A stretch of 39,227 nt of DNA from an uncultured Porphyromonadaceae bacterium (lineage in GTDB: Bacteria; Bacteroidota; Bacteroidia; Bacteroidales; Muribaculaceae). The stretch lies in the NCBI GenBank assembly GCA_900548705.1, contig URLF01000013.1, positions 1 through 39,227 of the forward strand, written 5' to 3'. Shown piece after piece: positions 18,250 to 26,843 of this stretch. The notes beneath the pieces are model-generated. The model saw nothing but the letters and a program-made list of their open reading frames with translations, had not been told where the DNA came from and searched no databases. Position 1 is the stretch's first letter; the number at the start of each line of letters is the position of its first letter. Position numbers and translations under genes: made by a program.

Positions 18250-18277
18250 CGAATTTTTTTTGAAACATCCGAAGGGG

Positions 18278-18309
18278 TTTCGCAAATTGCCGCCAATTTG
18301 CTAACTTTG
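18278..18309 (+). promoter_or_regulatory. Probable promoter of dsbD-mazG
   Basis: TTTC (18278-18281, one mismatch to TTTG) is followed after 20 bp by TAACTTTG (18302-18309). The start point would be near 18316, giving a leader of about 29 nt before the dsbD ATG. Confidence 0.6.
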
Positions 18310-18344
18310 CACTTCAAACAATGTTTACAAAATCATAAGTCGAT

Positions 18345-20375
18345 ATGAAACACAATCTCAAAGGATTCCCGATACAATGGATGTTGACGGCTGTGTTGCT
18401 GTTGCTGACCTGCCTGACGGCCCGGGGACAGCAGTTCGGTCTCGGCCGTTCCCATATCCTCGACCCGATTACCTGGAAAGCCACGGTGGAGGGTAACTCT
18501 ACCGCGTCGGCCACGATACGGCTGACTGCTCAAATCGAGGATGGCTGGCATCTCTACTCGCTCAACCTTCCCCCCGACGGGCCCAATTCAACGGTGATAG
18601 ACTTCCAGGTGCCTGACGGCGTGAAGCTCGACGGCCCGTTGACCCCGTCGCGCAAGCCGGTGGAGAAGTATGACGATATGTTCTCGCTCAACCTGTCATG
18701 GTGGGAGGGGGATGTGACTTTCACCCAGAAAGTGAAGATTTCCGATGAGAAGACCCATACGGTCGGCATCGAGGTCTCTTTCCAGGGCTGCAACGACGAG
18801 ACTTGCATTGCTCCCAAGACAGAATATCTGGAGGTGTCGGTAGGTACAGGCCCGGCCGTGGTGCAGGAGGAGAAGGTGGACTCTGTTGTGGCCGAGACTC
18901 CGGTCGCCGTCGCTCCGGAAGCTCCCGCCGACAAACCTGACCTCTGGGCTCCGGTGGAGTTCTCGGATGAGGAGATGGCTGAACAGGCCAATGTGAAGGA
19001 TTCCCCCTGGTGGGTGATTTTCATATGGGGCTTCGGCGGCGGCTTGCTCGCGTTGCTGACTCCATGTGTATGGCCGATGATTCCTATGACAGTCAGCTTC
19101 TTCCTCAAAAAAGGGACGAGTCGCCGCAAATCGGTTGGTGATGCTGTCATTTACGGGCTGAGCATCATCGTGATTTATCTCACCCTCGGACTCGCCATCA
19201 CCGGAATATTCGGGGCGAGCAAGCTTAACGAGTTGAGCACCAACGCGGTCTTCAATCTCTGCTTCTTCCTGTTGCTGGTGATATTCGGAATCTCCTTCCT
19301 CGGCGGTTTCGACATAAAGCTCCCATCGAAATGGTCAAACTCAACAGATGCCCGTGCGGAGAAAGCCACCGGCCTTGTCAGCATATTCTTCATGGCGTTC
19401 ACCCTGGCGCTGGTTTCCTTCTCGTGCACAGGCCCGATTATCGGCACGTTGCTTGTCGAGGCCGCCACGATGGGTAATTTCGTCGGCCCGGCAATCGGTA
19501 TGGGTGGTTTCGCCCTGGCGTTGGCGTTGCCATTCTCCCTTTTCGCGCTGTTCCCCTCCTGGCTCAAGGAGATGCCCCGTTCAGGCGGCTGGCTCAACTC
19601 GGTCAAGGTGGTGCTTGGATTCCTGGAACTCGCCCTCTCGCTGAAATTCCTGTCTGTGGCAGACCTTGCCTACGGGTGGGGAATACTCGACCGCGAGGTG
19701 TTCATATGCCTTTGGGTGGTGCTGTTCCTTATGCTCGGAATGTATCTGCTCGGCAAACTCAAGTTCAGCCATGACGCAGACCTCCCCCATGTCTCGCTCC
19801 CCCGCTTTTTCCTCTCCCTGGCCTCCTTCGGTTTCGCGCTGTATCTTATCCCCGGTCTTTGGGGCGCACCGCTGAAAGGTGTGAGTGCGTTCGTTCCCCC
19901 GCTGTTCACCCAGGATTTCAACCTTTATGCCGGTGGCCAGTTCGAGGAGTTCGACGACTATGACAAGGGTATGGCCTATGCTGCCGAGAACAACCGCCCT
20001 GTGCTGGTAGACTTCTCTGGCTACGGATGCGTGAATTGCCGCAAGATGGAGGGAGCCGTGTTTGACACAGGCCGGGTCAGCTCGATAGTCAAGGAAAACT
20101 TCGTGCTTATCAAGCTGATGGTCGATGACAAGACTAAACTTTCCGAACCGATTACGGTCGAAGAAAATGGGAAGAAGGTGGTGCTGAAGACCATAGGCGA
20201 CAAGTGGAGCTACCTGCAACGCCATAAGTTCAGTGCCAACTCCCAGCCCTATTACATAATCCTCAACCATTCCGGTGAGGCGATGAGCGCCCCCTATTTC
20301 TATGACGAGAATGTCGGGAAGTTTGTCGGATGGCTTGAGGGAGGAATGAAGAATTACAGCGAGAATCCCGACTGA
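18345..20375 (+). CDS. dsbD: DsbD-type transmembrane thiol:disulfide interchange protein
   Basis: Carries electrons from cytoplasmic thioredoxin to periplasmic thiols. The 676-aa protein has a signal segment (about 10-28), a periplasmic alpha-like domain (30-165) with Cys149 and Cys154 (GCNDETC), and a disordered Ala/Pro/Val-rich linker (170-215). A hydrophobic DsbD core (about 220-505) follows, with Cys240 (TPCVWPMIP) and Cys360 (SCTGP). The C-terminal thioredoxin-like domain has the active site GCVNC (Cys561, Cys564). All three Cys pairs are present, so the relay looks complete. mazG follows 43 bp downstream. Confidence 0.94.
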   Translation: MKHNLKGFPIQWMLTAVLLLLTCLTARGQQFGLGRSHILDPITWKATVEGNSTASATIRLTAQIEDGWHLYSLNLPPDGPNSTVIDFQVPDGVKLDGPLTPSRKPVEKYDDMFSLNLSWWEGDVTFTQKVKISDEKTHTVGIEVSFQGCNDETCIAPKTEYLEVSVGTGPAVVQEEKVDSVVAETPVAVAPEAPADKPDLWAPVEFSDEEMAEQANVKDSPWWVIFIWGFGGGLLALLTPCVWPMIPMTVSFFLKKGTSRRKSVGDAVIYGLSIIVIYLTLGLAITGIFGASKLNELSTNAVFNLCFFLLLVIFGISFLGGFDIKLPSKWSNSTDARAEKATGLVSIFFMAFTLALVSFSCTGPIIGTLLVEAATMGNFVGPAIGMGGFALALALPFSLFALFPSWLKEMPRSGGWLNSVKVVLGFLELALSLKFLSVADLAYGWGILDREVFICLWVVLFLMLGMYLLGKLKFSHDADLPHVSLPRFFLSLASFGFALYLIPGLWGAPLKGVSAFVPPLFTQDFNLYAGGQFEEFDDYDKGMAYAAENNRPVLVDFSGYGCVNCRKMEGAVFDTGRVSSIVKENFVLIKLMVDDKTKLSEPITVEENGKKVVLKTIGDKWSYLQRHKFSANSQPYYIILNHSGEAMSAPYFYDENVGKFVGWLEGGMKNYSENPD

Positions 20376-20418
20376 AAGGGGGAATGCGACTTCATTCCGG
20401 AGGATTTTAGAAACCGAT

Positions 20419-21264
20419 ATGGAAAAGATTCAACAACATACCCGCCAGGAGAAACTTGAGGCATTCGGCCGTGTGCTGGATGTCCTCGACACCTTGCGGG
20501 TCAAATGTCCCTGGGACGCTAAACAGACCAACGAGTCGCTGCGTCCCAACACCATCGAGGAGGTATATGAGCTTTGTGAAGCCCTTATCAATGAGGATAA
20601 TGCCGAAATCCGCAAGGAACTCGGTGATGTGCTGTTGCATGTCCTCTTCTACGCCAAGATAGGTGAGGAGAAGGGTGCGTTCGACGTGGTCACGGTCTGT
20701 GACGCCCTCGCTTCCAAACTGATTTACCGCCACCCGCATATCTACGGGCAGGTAGAGGCGGAGGACGCCCATCAGGTCGAGCTCAATTGGGAGCAGCTCA
20801 AACTCAAGGAGAAGGGGGGCAACCGCTCCGTCCTGGCCGGTGTGCCGTCGGCACTCCCCGCGCTCAACAAGGCTTACCGCATTCAGGAGAAGGCCGCCAA
20901 TTCAGGCTTCGACTGGGAGGAGGCTTCCGATGTCTGGGACAAGGTGAAGGAGGAAATCGGGGAATTCTCCACTGAGGCTGAAAAGGTCAGGATGCTCCGT
21001 CATAAACCTGACGTCACCCCTGAGGAGATTGCCGCCGCCTCTGACCGGATGGAGTCGGAGATGGGTGATGTCTTCTTCTCCCTCGTCAACGCCGCCCGGC
21101 TTTACGGAGTGATTCCCGAGAACGCCCTGGAGAAGACTAACAAGAAGTTCATCGCTCGTTTCAACCATATCGAGAAACGCGCCAAGGAGTCAGGGCGGAA
21201 GCTCAACGAACTGACCCTCGACGAGATGGAGGAGTACTGGCAGGAAGCCAAGGAGAACTCGTGA
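20419..21264 (+). CDS. mazG: Nucleoside triphosphate pyrophosphohydrolase MazG
   Basis: House-cleaning NTP pyrophosphatase, 281 aa with two MazG folds. The first has CPWDAKQT (30-37), the helix EEVYELCEAL with Glu47/48 and Glu51, and KELGDVLLHV with Glu67 and Asp70, all metal ligands. The second, about 165-260, retains VKEEIGEF and SEMGDVFFSLVN. Length and order match E. coli MazG. No mazEF toxin genes are nearby; here it follows dsbD and is probably cotranscribed with it. Confidence 0.95.
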   Translation: MEKIQQHTRQEKLEAFGRVLDVLDTLRVKCPWDAKQTNESLRPNTIEEVYELCEALINEDNAEIRKELGDVLLHVLFYAKIGEEKGAFDVVTVCDALASKLIYRHPHIYGQVEAEDAHQVELNWEQLKLKEKGGNRSVLAGVPSALPALNKAYRIQEKAANSGFDWEEASDVWDKVKEEIGEFSTEAEKVRMLRHKPDVTPEEIAAASDRMESEMGDVFFSLVNAARLYGVIPENALEKTNKKFIARFNHIEKRAKESGRKLNELTLDEMEEYWQEAKENS

Positions 21265-21337
21265 TTGTTTTTGAAGATTCCCAACACCGATGGCCGCCGT
21301 CACACACGGTAGTCATGAAACAATAAAACCAAAAGAT

Positions 21338-21736
21338 ATGAAAGCGATACGTTTGGCCGCAATCCTGATGCTTGCCGGAGGAGCGGCAACAGTCTCTTCG
21401 ATACCTGCAGCGGCACAGGTCAACCAGCTCGACGCGGAGTTCAATGTCATTCCCGACAAGGTGACCCCCACTGATGAGGGAATCCGGATTTCGGTATGTC
21501 TGGTAGGCATACCCTCCACCTCGCAGCGCATCGATTCAGTAGACCTCACTGTCGGCCCCAAGGTCATCAAGGCCGTGGATATCGATGGTGTCGACTTTGA
21601 ACGTGCGTTCCAGTTTGAGGACACCGGTGTGCAGGTCATCGAGCTTGATTTCCCCTTCAAGGGACAGCTCCCGAAAAGCGCGACCCTCACGTTCCATACC
21701 GCCAATGGCGATGTGGTCGCTCCCGCACGTCAGTAA
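21338..21736 (+). CDS. Small secreted protein of unknown function
   Basis: The 132-aa protein starts at MKAIRLAAIL (21338). A longer in-frame start at 21290 would bury the signal peptide, so it is rejected. The signal peptide ends at about IPAAAQ (residue 27). The mature part of about 105 residues has no Cys and alternates hydrophobic and polar residues (ISVCLVGIP aside), suggesting a small beta-sandwich. I do not recognise a family. It begins 73 bp after mazG and may share its transcript. Location is predicted periplasmic or extracellular. Confidence 0.7.
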   Translation: MKAIRLAAILMLAGGAATVSSIPAAAQVNQLDAEFNVIPDKVTPTDEGIRISVCLVGIPSTSQRIDSVDLTVGPKVIKAVDIDGVDFERAFQFEDTGVQVIELDFPFKGQLPKSATLTFHTANGDVVAPARQ

Positions 21737-21762
21737 TCTGGCCATATAACGGCCGGTTATTC

Positions 21763-21897
21763 CCCCTCTGCCAACCGCAGAGGGGACATGATTGTTGAAA
21801 CCTCACCACTCTGACAAGCCGGGCAGGCTTGTCAGGTCAACTGTGTGGACGTGCCAGGGCGCGTCCCTGCTGTCTGACAGCGTGCCGTTCGCGGCAC
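21763..21897 (+). other. Cluster of three hairpins upstream of topB
   Basis: Between the small secreted protein and topB are three stem-loops. One has 9-bp arms at 21763-21771/21777-21785, one 10-bp arms at 21811-21820/21826-21835, and one a 6-bp stem closed by a TTCG tetraloop at 21882-21897 (GTGCCG/CGGCAC). None has a clear U-tract. They could be a terminator region, a structured topB leader or a dispersed intergenic repeat. Confidence 0.5.
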
Positions 21898-21943
21898 CCC
21901 GGACAGAAATTCCACCACTTCATTTAACATCCTTCAAGGAGAG

Positions 21944-24082
21944 ATGATAGTCTGCATCACAGAGAAACCGAACGTAGCCCGAGACATCGCCGCCATCCTC
22001 GGAGCCGGCAAGAAAGAAGCCGGTTTCTACGAGGGGAACGGTTACAGGGTCACATGGACCTACGGCCACTTATGCACCCTCAAGGAGCCAAACGATTATT
22101 CCGATTGCTGGAAGCGTTGGTCACTGGTGCATCTGCCTATGATTCCCCCGAAGTTCGGCATAAAGCTGATTCCGGTGGAGAATTACGAAAGGCAGTTCAA
22201 TGTGATAAAAACATTGTTCGCCGAGGCTGACGAGATTGTCAACTGCGGTGATGCCGGGCAGGAGGGGGAGCTGATCCAGCGGTGGGTGATGCAGAAAGCC
22301 GGGGTGAAATGCCCCGTCAAGCGATTGTGGATTTCATCCCTGACCGACCAGTCGATACGCGAGGGGTTCGAGCATCTCAGGCCATCGGCTGATTTCGACA
22401 ATCTATATTATGCGGGGTTGTCGCGGGCCATCGGTGACTGGATTCTGGGGATGAACGCCACACGCCTTTACACACTGAAATACAGTTCCCCCGGCAATGT
22501 GCTGTCAATCGGGCGTGTGCAGACCCCGACCCTTGCGCTGGTGGTGCAGCGCCATCTCGAAATCGAGAACTTCAAGCCGGAGGATTACTGGGAATTGAAA
22601 ACTGTCTGCAAAGGGGCCACATTCAATGCCGTATCCGGGAAATTCAAGAAAGAGGAGGAAGCCCGGCAGGCGTTGGAGAAGATAAAGCCGTGTCTGCTGA
22701 CGGTCACCTCTGTCGAGGAGAAGAAGGGGCGCGAGGCTCCTCCGAGGCTCTTTGACCTGACATCTCTCCAGGTGGAGTGCAACCGTCAGTGGGGCTGGAC
22801 CGCCGACGATACCCTCAAGCTGATACAGTCACTTTACGAAAAGAAGGTGACGACATACCCCCGTGTAGACACCACCTACCTCTCTGACGACATATATCCC
22901 ACTGTCGGGGGGATTCTGAAAGCGATGACACCCTACGCGTCCTTGACCGCGCCAGTGTTGGCTCTTCCCAAGATTCCCAAGAGCAAGAAGGTGTTTGACA
23001 ATTCCAAAGTCACCGACCACCATGCCATCATCCCTACCGGCCAGTCTCCGTCGGCTCTCGTGGGGAATGAACGTCAGCTCTACCATCTCATCGCCCGACG
23101 GTTCATAGCCGCTTTTTACCCTGACTGCGAGTTCATGCAGACCACCGTCATGGCTGAGGCCGGAGGGGTCGGCTTCAAGGCCTCCGGAAAGGTTGTCACC
23201 TCCCCCGGATGGCGCGTCATATACCAGAAGGCCGGAGAACAGACACCGGGGCAGGGGGGTGAGAACGGTGCTGACAGTCAGGAGGAGGGGATTCTGCCAC
23301 CTTTCGCCAAGGGGGAGAGCAATCCCCATGAGCCGAGCCTGTTGAAGAAGGCCACCCAGCCACCCAAGTATTATACCGAGGGAACTCTGCTCAGGGCAAT
23401 GGAGTCGGCCGGAAAGACAGTCGATGACGAAGCTCTCCGTGAGGCGATGAAGGAGAACGGCATAGGACGACCTTCGACACGCGCCAACATCATAGAGACC
23501 CTTTTCAAGCGTCATTACATCTATCGCAAGAAGAAAAACATAATGGCCTCCCAGGCGGGTATCGACCTGATAGCGACCATCAACGAGGAGTTGCTGAAAA
23601 GCGCGAAGCTGACCGGTATCTGGGAGAGCCGTCTGCGCCGGATAGAGCGCGGTGAATATTCCCCCGGGGAGTTCATCGAAGATCTCAAAGGACAGATAGG
23701 CCGAATCGTGAATGATGTGCTGACCGATGCGTCGGTGCGCAAGATAGACACAGGGCAGACTCCCGGAGGAGTCGGCGGAGAGAGTGCCGGAACGGAGACA
23801 TCCCCTGACGGTGGAAAGTCCCCTCAGGGAGGAGCGGGCGCGGCTGCAAAGCCGAAAACACCCCGCAAACCTGCGGTCAGGAAACTGGAGCAGATTGAGT
23901 GCCCCGTCTGCGGGAAAGGGCATCTGCTGAAGGGACGCGCGGCGTTCGGATGCTCGGAATACAAGTCGGGCTGTCCTTTGCGTCTGCCGTTCGAGGAGTA
24001 TTCCCCCGATCTGACTCCCGGCAAACTGAACGCGTTGATAAAGAAAAACGCCAAGGCCATATCGGCCGCGTCGAAAACATAA
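21944..24082 (+). CDS. topB: DNA topoisomerase III (type IA)
   Basis: Decatenating type IA topoisomerase, 712 aa. The N-terminal Toprim domain shows ITEKPNVARDIA (5-16) and DAGQEGEL (103-110), which carries the acidic metal residues; the usual Arg of DAGREGEL is Gln here. SIGRVQTPTLALV (188-200) and the active-site block TTYPRVDTTYLS with nucleophile Tyr305 follow. A Gly/Ser/Pro-rich linker (about 600-645) precedes a C-terminal zinc ribbon with Cys653, Cys656, Cys670 and Cys677. Long-lived TopB copies occur both in the core genome and in conjugative elements. No conjugation genes are visible here, so this looks chromosomal. Confidence 0.95.
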   Translation: MIVCITEKPNVARDIAAILGAGKKEAGFYEGNGYRVTWTYGHLCTLKEPNDYSDCWKRWSLVHLPMIPPKFGIKLIPVENYERQFNVIKTLFAEADEIVNCGDAGQEGELIQRWVMQKAGVKCPVKRLWISSLTDQSIREGFEHLRPSADFDNLYYAGLSRAIGDWILGMNATRLYTLKYSSPGNVLSIGRVQTPTLALVVQRHLEIENFKPEDYWELKTVCKGATFNAVSGKFKKEEEARQALEKIKPCLLTVTSVEEKKGREAPPRLFDLTSLQVECNRQWGWTADDTLKLIQSLYEKKVTTYPRVDTTYLSDDIYPTVGGILKAMTPYASLTAPVLALPKIPKSKKVFDNSKVTDHHAIIPTGQSPSALVGNERQLYHLIARRFIAAFYPDCEFMQTTVMAEAGGVGFKASGKVVTSPGWRVIYQKAGEQTPGQGGENGADSQEEGILPPFAKGESNPHEPSLLKKATQPPKYYTEGTLLRAMESAGKTVDDEALREAMKENGIGRPSTRANIIETLFKRHYIYRKKKNIMASQAGIDLIATINEELLKSAKLTGIWESRLRRIERGEYSPGEFIEDLKGQIGRIVNDVLTDASVRKIDTGQTPGGVGGESAGTETSPDGGKSPQGGAGAAAKPKTPRKPAVRKLEQIECPVCGKGHLLKGRAAFGCSEYKSGCPLRLPFEEYSPDLTPGKLNALIKKNAKAISAASKT

Positions 24083-24112
24083 TCATAACCACCATCGGAA
24101 AGGAGGAGGAAC

Positions 24113-24436
24113 ATGAGCAATGATCTTATACAATGGATATGTGTGGCGGTAGTCTTCGTGATTATCGTTGTCTGGGTTGTCAGGTATGTGAGGGGGCTGA
24201 TTATATGGAGCAAGGGGATGAAACGTCCCGGAGGGGGTGGTGTGCCTCCTTGTTGCGGGGGAAACAGAGGGAAAAACGCCGCGCGTGATTGCCAAGGGAA
24301 GGATGCTGCTAAGGACTGTTGCGCCGGGAAAGAGAAAAAGAAATCCCGACATGCGGGAGGCCCTTGCGCGGGATGCGGCGCGGACTGCCCGTTGTCGGGA
24401 TTGAGAGATAATCGCAGTGAGAATCAGAAGCTGTAG
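24113..24436 (+). CDS. Small Cys-rich single-span membrane protein (FeoB-associated type)
   Basis: The 107-aa protein has one N-terminal membrane helix (about 6-33) followed by a basic, Gly- and Cys-rich tail (PPCCGGN, DCCAGKE, GGPCAGCGADCPLSG). This is the layout of the FeoB-associated Cys-rich membrane protein family, although no feo gene is nearby. An unusually good Shine-Dalgarno sequence (AAGGAGGAGG) lies just before the ATG, which is rare in Bacteroidota and supports translation. It follows topB by 30 bp. Its last 13 bp overlap the end of the convergent porin gene, and the porin terminator lies within its coding sequence. Confidence 0.65.
   Translation: MSNDLIQWICVAVVFVIIVVWVVRYVRGLIIWSKGMKRPGGGGVPPCCGGNRGKNAARDCQGKDAAKDCCAGKEKKKSRHAGGPCAGCGADCPLSGLRDNRSENQKL
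24342..24402 (-). terminator. Terminator of the OmpP1/FadL gene inside the convergent ORF
   Basis: Arms AATCCCGACA (24342-24351) and its complement (24393-24402) pair perfectly over 10 bp with a GC-rich 41-nt loop. On the minus strand the stem is followed by TTCTTTTTCTCTTT. It begins 22 bp past the porin stop. Confidence 0.6.
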
Positions 24437-25821
24437 CTCAGACCGATGGCCGGAATGATGGCGCGGGTCTTGTAGTCGGCGGTGAATTCTCCGGTAAGAG
24501 GCAAGGAGGGGAGTATGCTGCCAAGATTGGCGGCCTGCACCATAGTGTTGTAAATAGGAGCGAGGAAATCCTGGTACTGGCCGGTGCCGGTGGCTCCGCA
24601 TCCATGGACATACATGAACGCCACATCCACCGAAAGACCTTTCACGGGACGGAACGAGAGGCCGACCGAAGGCTCTATCTTCGTCATACCCGGGGTCTCG
24701 GGATTGTAATGGTCTTTGTTGCAGGGAGAGCAGTCAATCATCATACCTGCCCTGAGGTCGAGACGGTCGGTGAGGTTGTATTCCGCCCCGATGTGGTAGG
24801 TCATGGCGTTGTGGTAATTCTTCGTCAGATGCTGGTTGAAGTTGGCCGGGAGCTGATCGAAGGTGATGTCAAGATTTTTGTAGGCGCTCCATCCGTTGAG
24901 CTGCGCGTCGAAAGCGAGCAACAGCTTGGATATGGGCTTGTATGCCACTCCGAAGGTCAGCACATAGGGACAGGGCATCGACGCGTCGAAGTTGGCGTAG
25001 TTGAGGTTGTCGAGGGTCTCGCCGAGGATGAGACGCGCCTGGTCATTGGCATAGCTTACCGATGCGTTGCCGGCTTTGACATGCATGTTCATCTTGGAGC
25101 GGAAGGAGGCTCCGAAGGAGAGATTGGGGAGCGCGTCCCACAGTACTCCGACATTCACACCCAGCGCAAGTTCGGAGTCGCCGTTGAGGTTGACCGAGGC
25201 GGGAGGCATCTCGCCGTAAGTCTGGTAGGGGGTGGGTTGGCCCTGAATCTGGTACGGGAGGTTCATAAGCCCGATGAGACGATCCATCGAGGAGGGTGAG
25301 ACCAGGGCCTTGTCGAGGTTGACCTTACCCCAGGAAATCATCATGCCCGCACCGATTGAGAGGTTTTTGGTGATTCTCCAGGAGATGGTGGGCTGAACGG
25401 TGAACACTTTGAGGTCGACCGACTGGTTGAGAACCGCGCCCGGCCATGCCGCTCCCCAGTTTATGGATGAGCCGTAAGGGGTGTAAAGGGTAGCACCGGC
25501 ATATAGATTATCGTAAATCCTGAATGCGGCGCAGACATTCATGGGGGTGGAAACCTTGTTGGCAGTGGTGTATGTCTTCCCGTCCACGGTAGCCTCGGAG
25601 GTGGCCTTGATGGCACTCACGCCTGCCGAAATCTCAAGGGTTTCGGTCGAGAAAGCGAGTGCGCCGGGGTTGAACATCTGGCTTTCAGAACCGAGCTTCA
25701 TCGCCACTCCGACATGGCCCATACCTTCCTGACGGGCGCTGAAAGTGTTTACCTGATAACCTTCGGCAGACGCGCCGAGGATGGCTGTGGCCGCGCAAAG
25801 GGCGGCAATAGTCTTCTTCAT
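24424..25821 (-). CDS. OmpP1/FadL/TodX family outer membrane transporter
   Basis: Predicted outer-membrane beta-barrel for uptake of hydrophobic compounds, 465 aa. A signal peptide (1-19, ending LGASA) is followed by the family N-terminus GYQVNTFSARQEGMGHVGVA, with the hatch-like segment FNPGALAF (51-58), then alternating amphipathic strands to a terminal aromatic (YSF), as expected for BAM-dependent assembly. Bacteroidota members are abundant and their ligands are generally unknown. It has its own promoter at 25838 and is separated from the defence-like cassette upstream by 82 bp. Confidence 0.9.
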   Translation of the reverse strand: MKKTIAALCAATAILGASAEGYQVNTFSARQEGMGHVGVAMKLGSESQMFNPGALAFSTETLEISAGVSAIKATSEATVDGKTYTTANKVSTPMNVCAAFRIYDNLYAGATLYTPYGSSINWGAAWPGAVLNQSVDLKVFTVQPTISWRITKNLSIGAGMMISWGKVNLDKALVSPSSMDRLIGLMNLPYQIQGQPTPYQTYGEMPPASVNLNGDSELALGVNVGVLWDALPNLSFGASFRSKMNMHVKAGNASVSYANDQARLILGETLDNLNYANFDASMPCPYVLTFGVAYKPISKLLLAFDAQLNGWSAYKNLDITFDQLPANFNQHLTKNYHNAMTYHIGAEYNLTDRLDLRAGMMIDCSPCNKDHYNPETPGMTKIEPSVGLSFRPVKGLSVDVAFMYVHGCGATGTGQYQDFLAPIYNTMVQAANLGSILPSLPLTGEFTADYKTRAIIPAIGLSYSF

Positions 25822-25837
25822 TCGTTGAAATTTTCGC

Positions 25838-25868
25838 CAAAATTACCAATAATATTCCGTTTGGCAAA
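25838..25868 (-). promoter_or_regulatory. Promoter of the OmpP1/FadL gene
   Basis: On the minus strand TTTG (25865-25868) and TAATTTTG (25838-25845) are separated by 19 bp. The start point would be close to 25831, leaving a leader of only about 10 nt. A second TAATTTTG lies at 25865-25872 and could serve an alternative start. Confidence 0.58.
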
Positions 25869-25903
25869 ATTATCAGGCGAAAAATATGTTTTACAGCATA
25901 AAA

Positions 25904-26830
25904 TCACTTCGCCACAAACTTCTTGAAATCGCTCTTGAAACTATGGTCAGTCTGGGCAGAGGAGTTGAAATCCCCGGTCAGACGGTACTCCCCGACATGG
26001 TTGCCGTGGGAATCGATATATTCAAACATTCCGTGGGCGAAGTCAAGCGAGATATACTGGCGTTTGCCATCGCGGTTGAGCATGCTGTATATTTTGCGAG
26101 GGGCGTGAGACAGTCTCCGCTCCTCTTTCGACAGCTCCACTTCGAGACGGTAAAAGTTAGCTTCGCAGATTTTGGAACCTACCTCATCAATATAAGCCGG
26201 GAGCCCGGCCCCCTTATGAGCCATCACTCCTTGATGGAATTGTACGAATAGTGGCTCTTTGTCAAGTTTGGCGAGATGCTTGCTGTAATCATCCATCTTC
26301 TTGTGACGCTCGACCTCCGTTTCCAAGATGGAATCACTGTAAGGTTTGTTGGGGAGATAAGAATCCGCATTTCTCGGCCATTTGAATCCCGGCTGTTCTG
26401 TCATGTAATAGGCAGCACGGTTTTTATGCCAGTCATTGCGCCGGGAGGCATATCGTTCGGGGACAGGACGGAATATGTCAAGACCGAAATCAGATTTGTA
26501 TTCCGCAGTAGTCTCCCAGGCTTGATTTGTGATTTCTCGGCCTATGCCCGGGTATTGCATCAGAGAGGGGGCTATCATCTCAAATACCGACTGAGATATG
26601 CCGTCGAATTCCTTGGAAGAAAGGGCGGCTTTCCACGAAAGGTAGAACAGCACTTCCGGAGGGCCGTAAGAATATTGATGGGAGTCAAATCCCTCCTCTT
26701 TATATACGGAGACGCTGTTTTCCCTGAAACAGTCAATAAGGTCAAGGAAATCACGGATGCCGGAATCCTTGTCTGCGGGAGCAAGGAGTCCGATATCGAG
26801 CGAACCTTTGAGTATGCGCGAGTTATCCAT
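25904..26830 (-). CDS. Unknown 308-aa protein, third gene of the DUF262/AAA cassette
   Basis: I do not recognise this family. The start at 26830 (MDNSRILKGS) is chosen because GAGGAGG lies 8 nt upstream; the Met ten codons earlier would overlap the ATPase gene. There is no signal peptide or membrane helix, so it is predicted cytosolic. The N-terminal part (about 1-135) is rich in aromatic residues (HQYSYGPPEVLFYLSWKAAL). A charged middle (165-195) may be helical. The C-terminal part (215-300) has a pattern of short strands (YISLDFAHGMFEYIDSHG, then GEYRLTGDF) and ends in Lys-rich sequence. It lies 13 bp behind the ATPase gene. By eye it is more A+T-rich than nearby housekeeping genes. Confidence 0.75.
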   Translation of the reverse strand: MDNSRILKGSLDIGLLAPADKDSGIRDFLDLIDCFRENSVSVYKEEGFDSHQYSYGPPEVLFYLSWKAALSSKEFDGISQSVFEMIAPSLMQYPGIGREITNQAWETTAEYKSDFGLDIFRPVPERYASRRNDWHKNRAAYYMTEQPGFKWPRNADSYLPNKPYSDSILETEVERHKKMDDYSKHLAKLDKEPLFVQFHQGVMAHKGAGLPAYIDEVGSKICEANFYRLEVELSKEERRLSHAPRKIYSMLNRDGKRQYISLDFAHGMFEYIDSHGNHVGEYRLTGDFNSSAQTDHSFKSDFKKFVAK

Positions 26831-26843
26831 ATTCGCGTCCTCC

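Noticed and set aside
22829..23923. A 364-codon open frame on the minus strand opposite topB
   Set aside because: It is a shadow of the topB frame: topB has all family motifs over the same region, and the antisense translation shows no recognisable domain.
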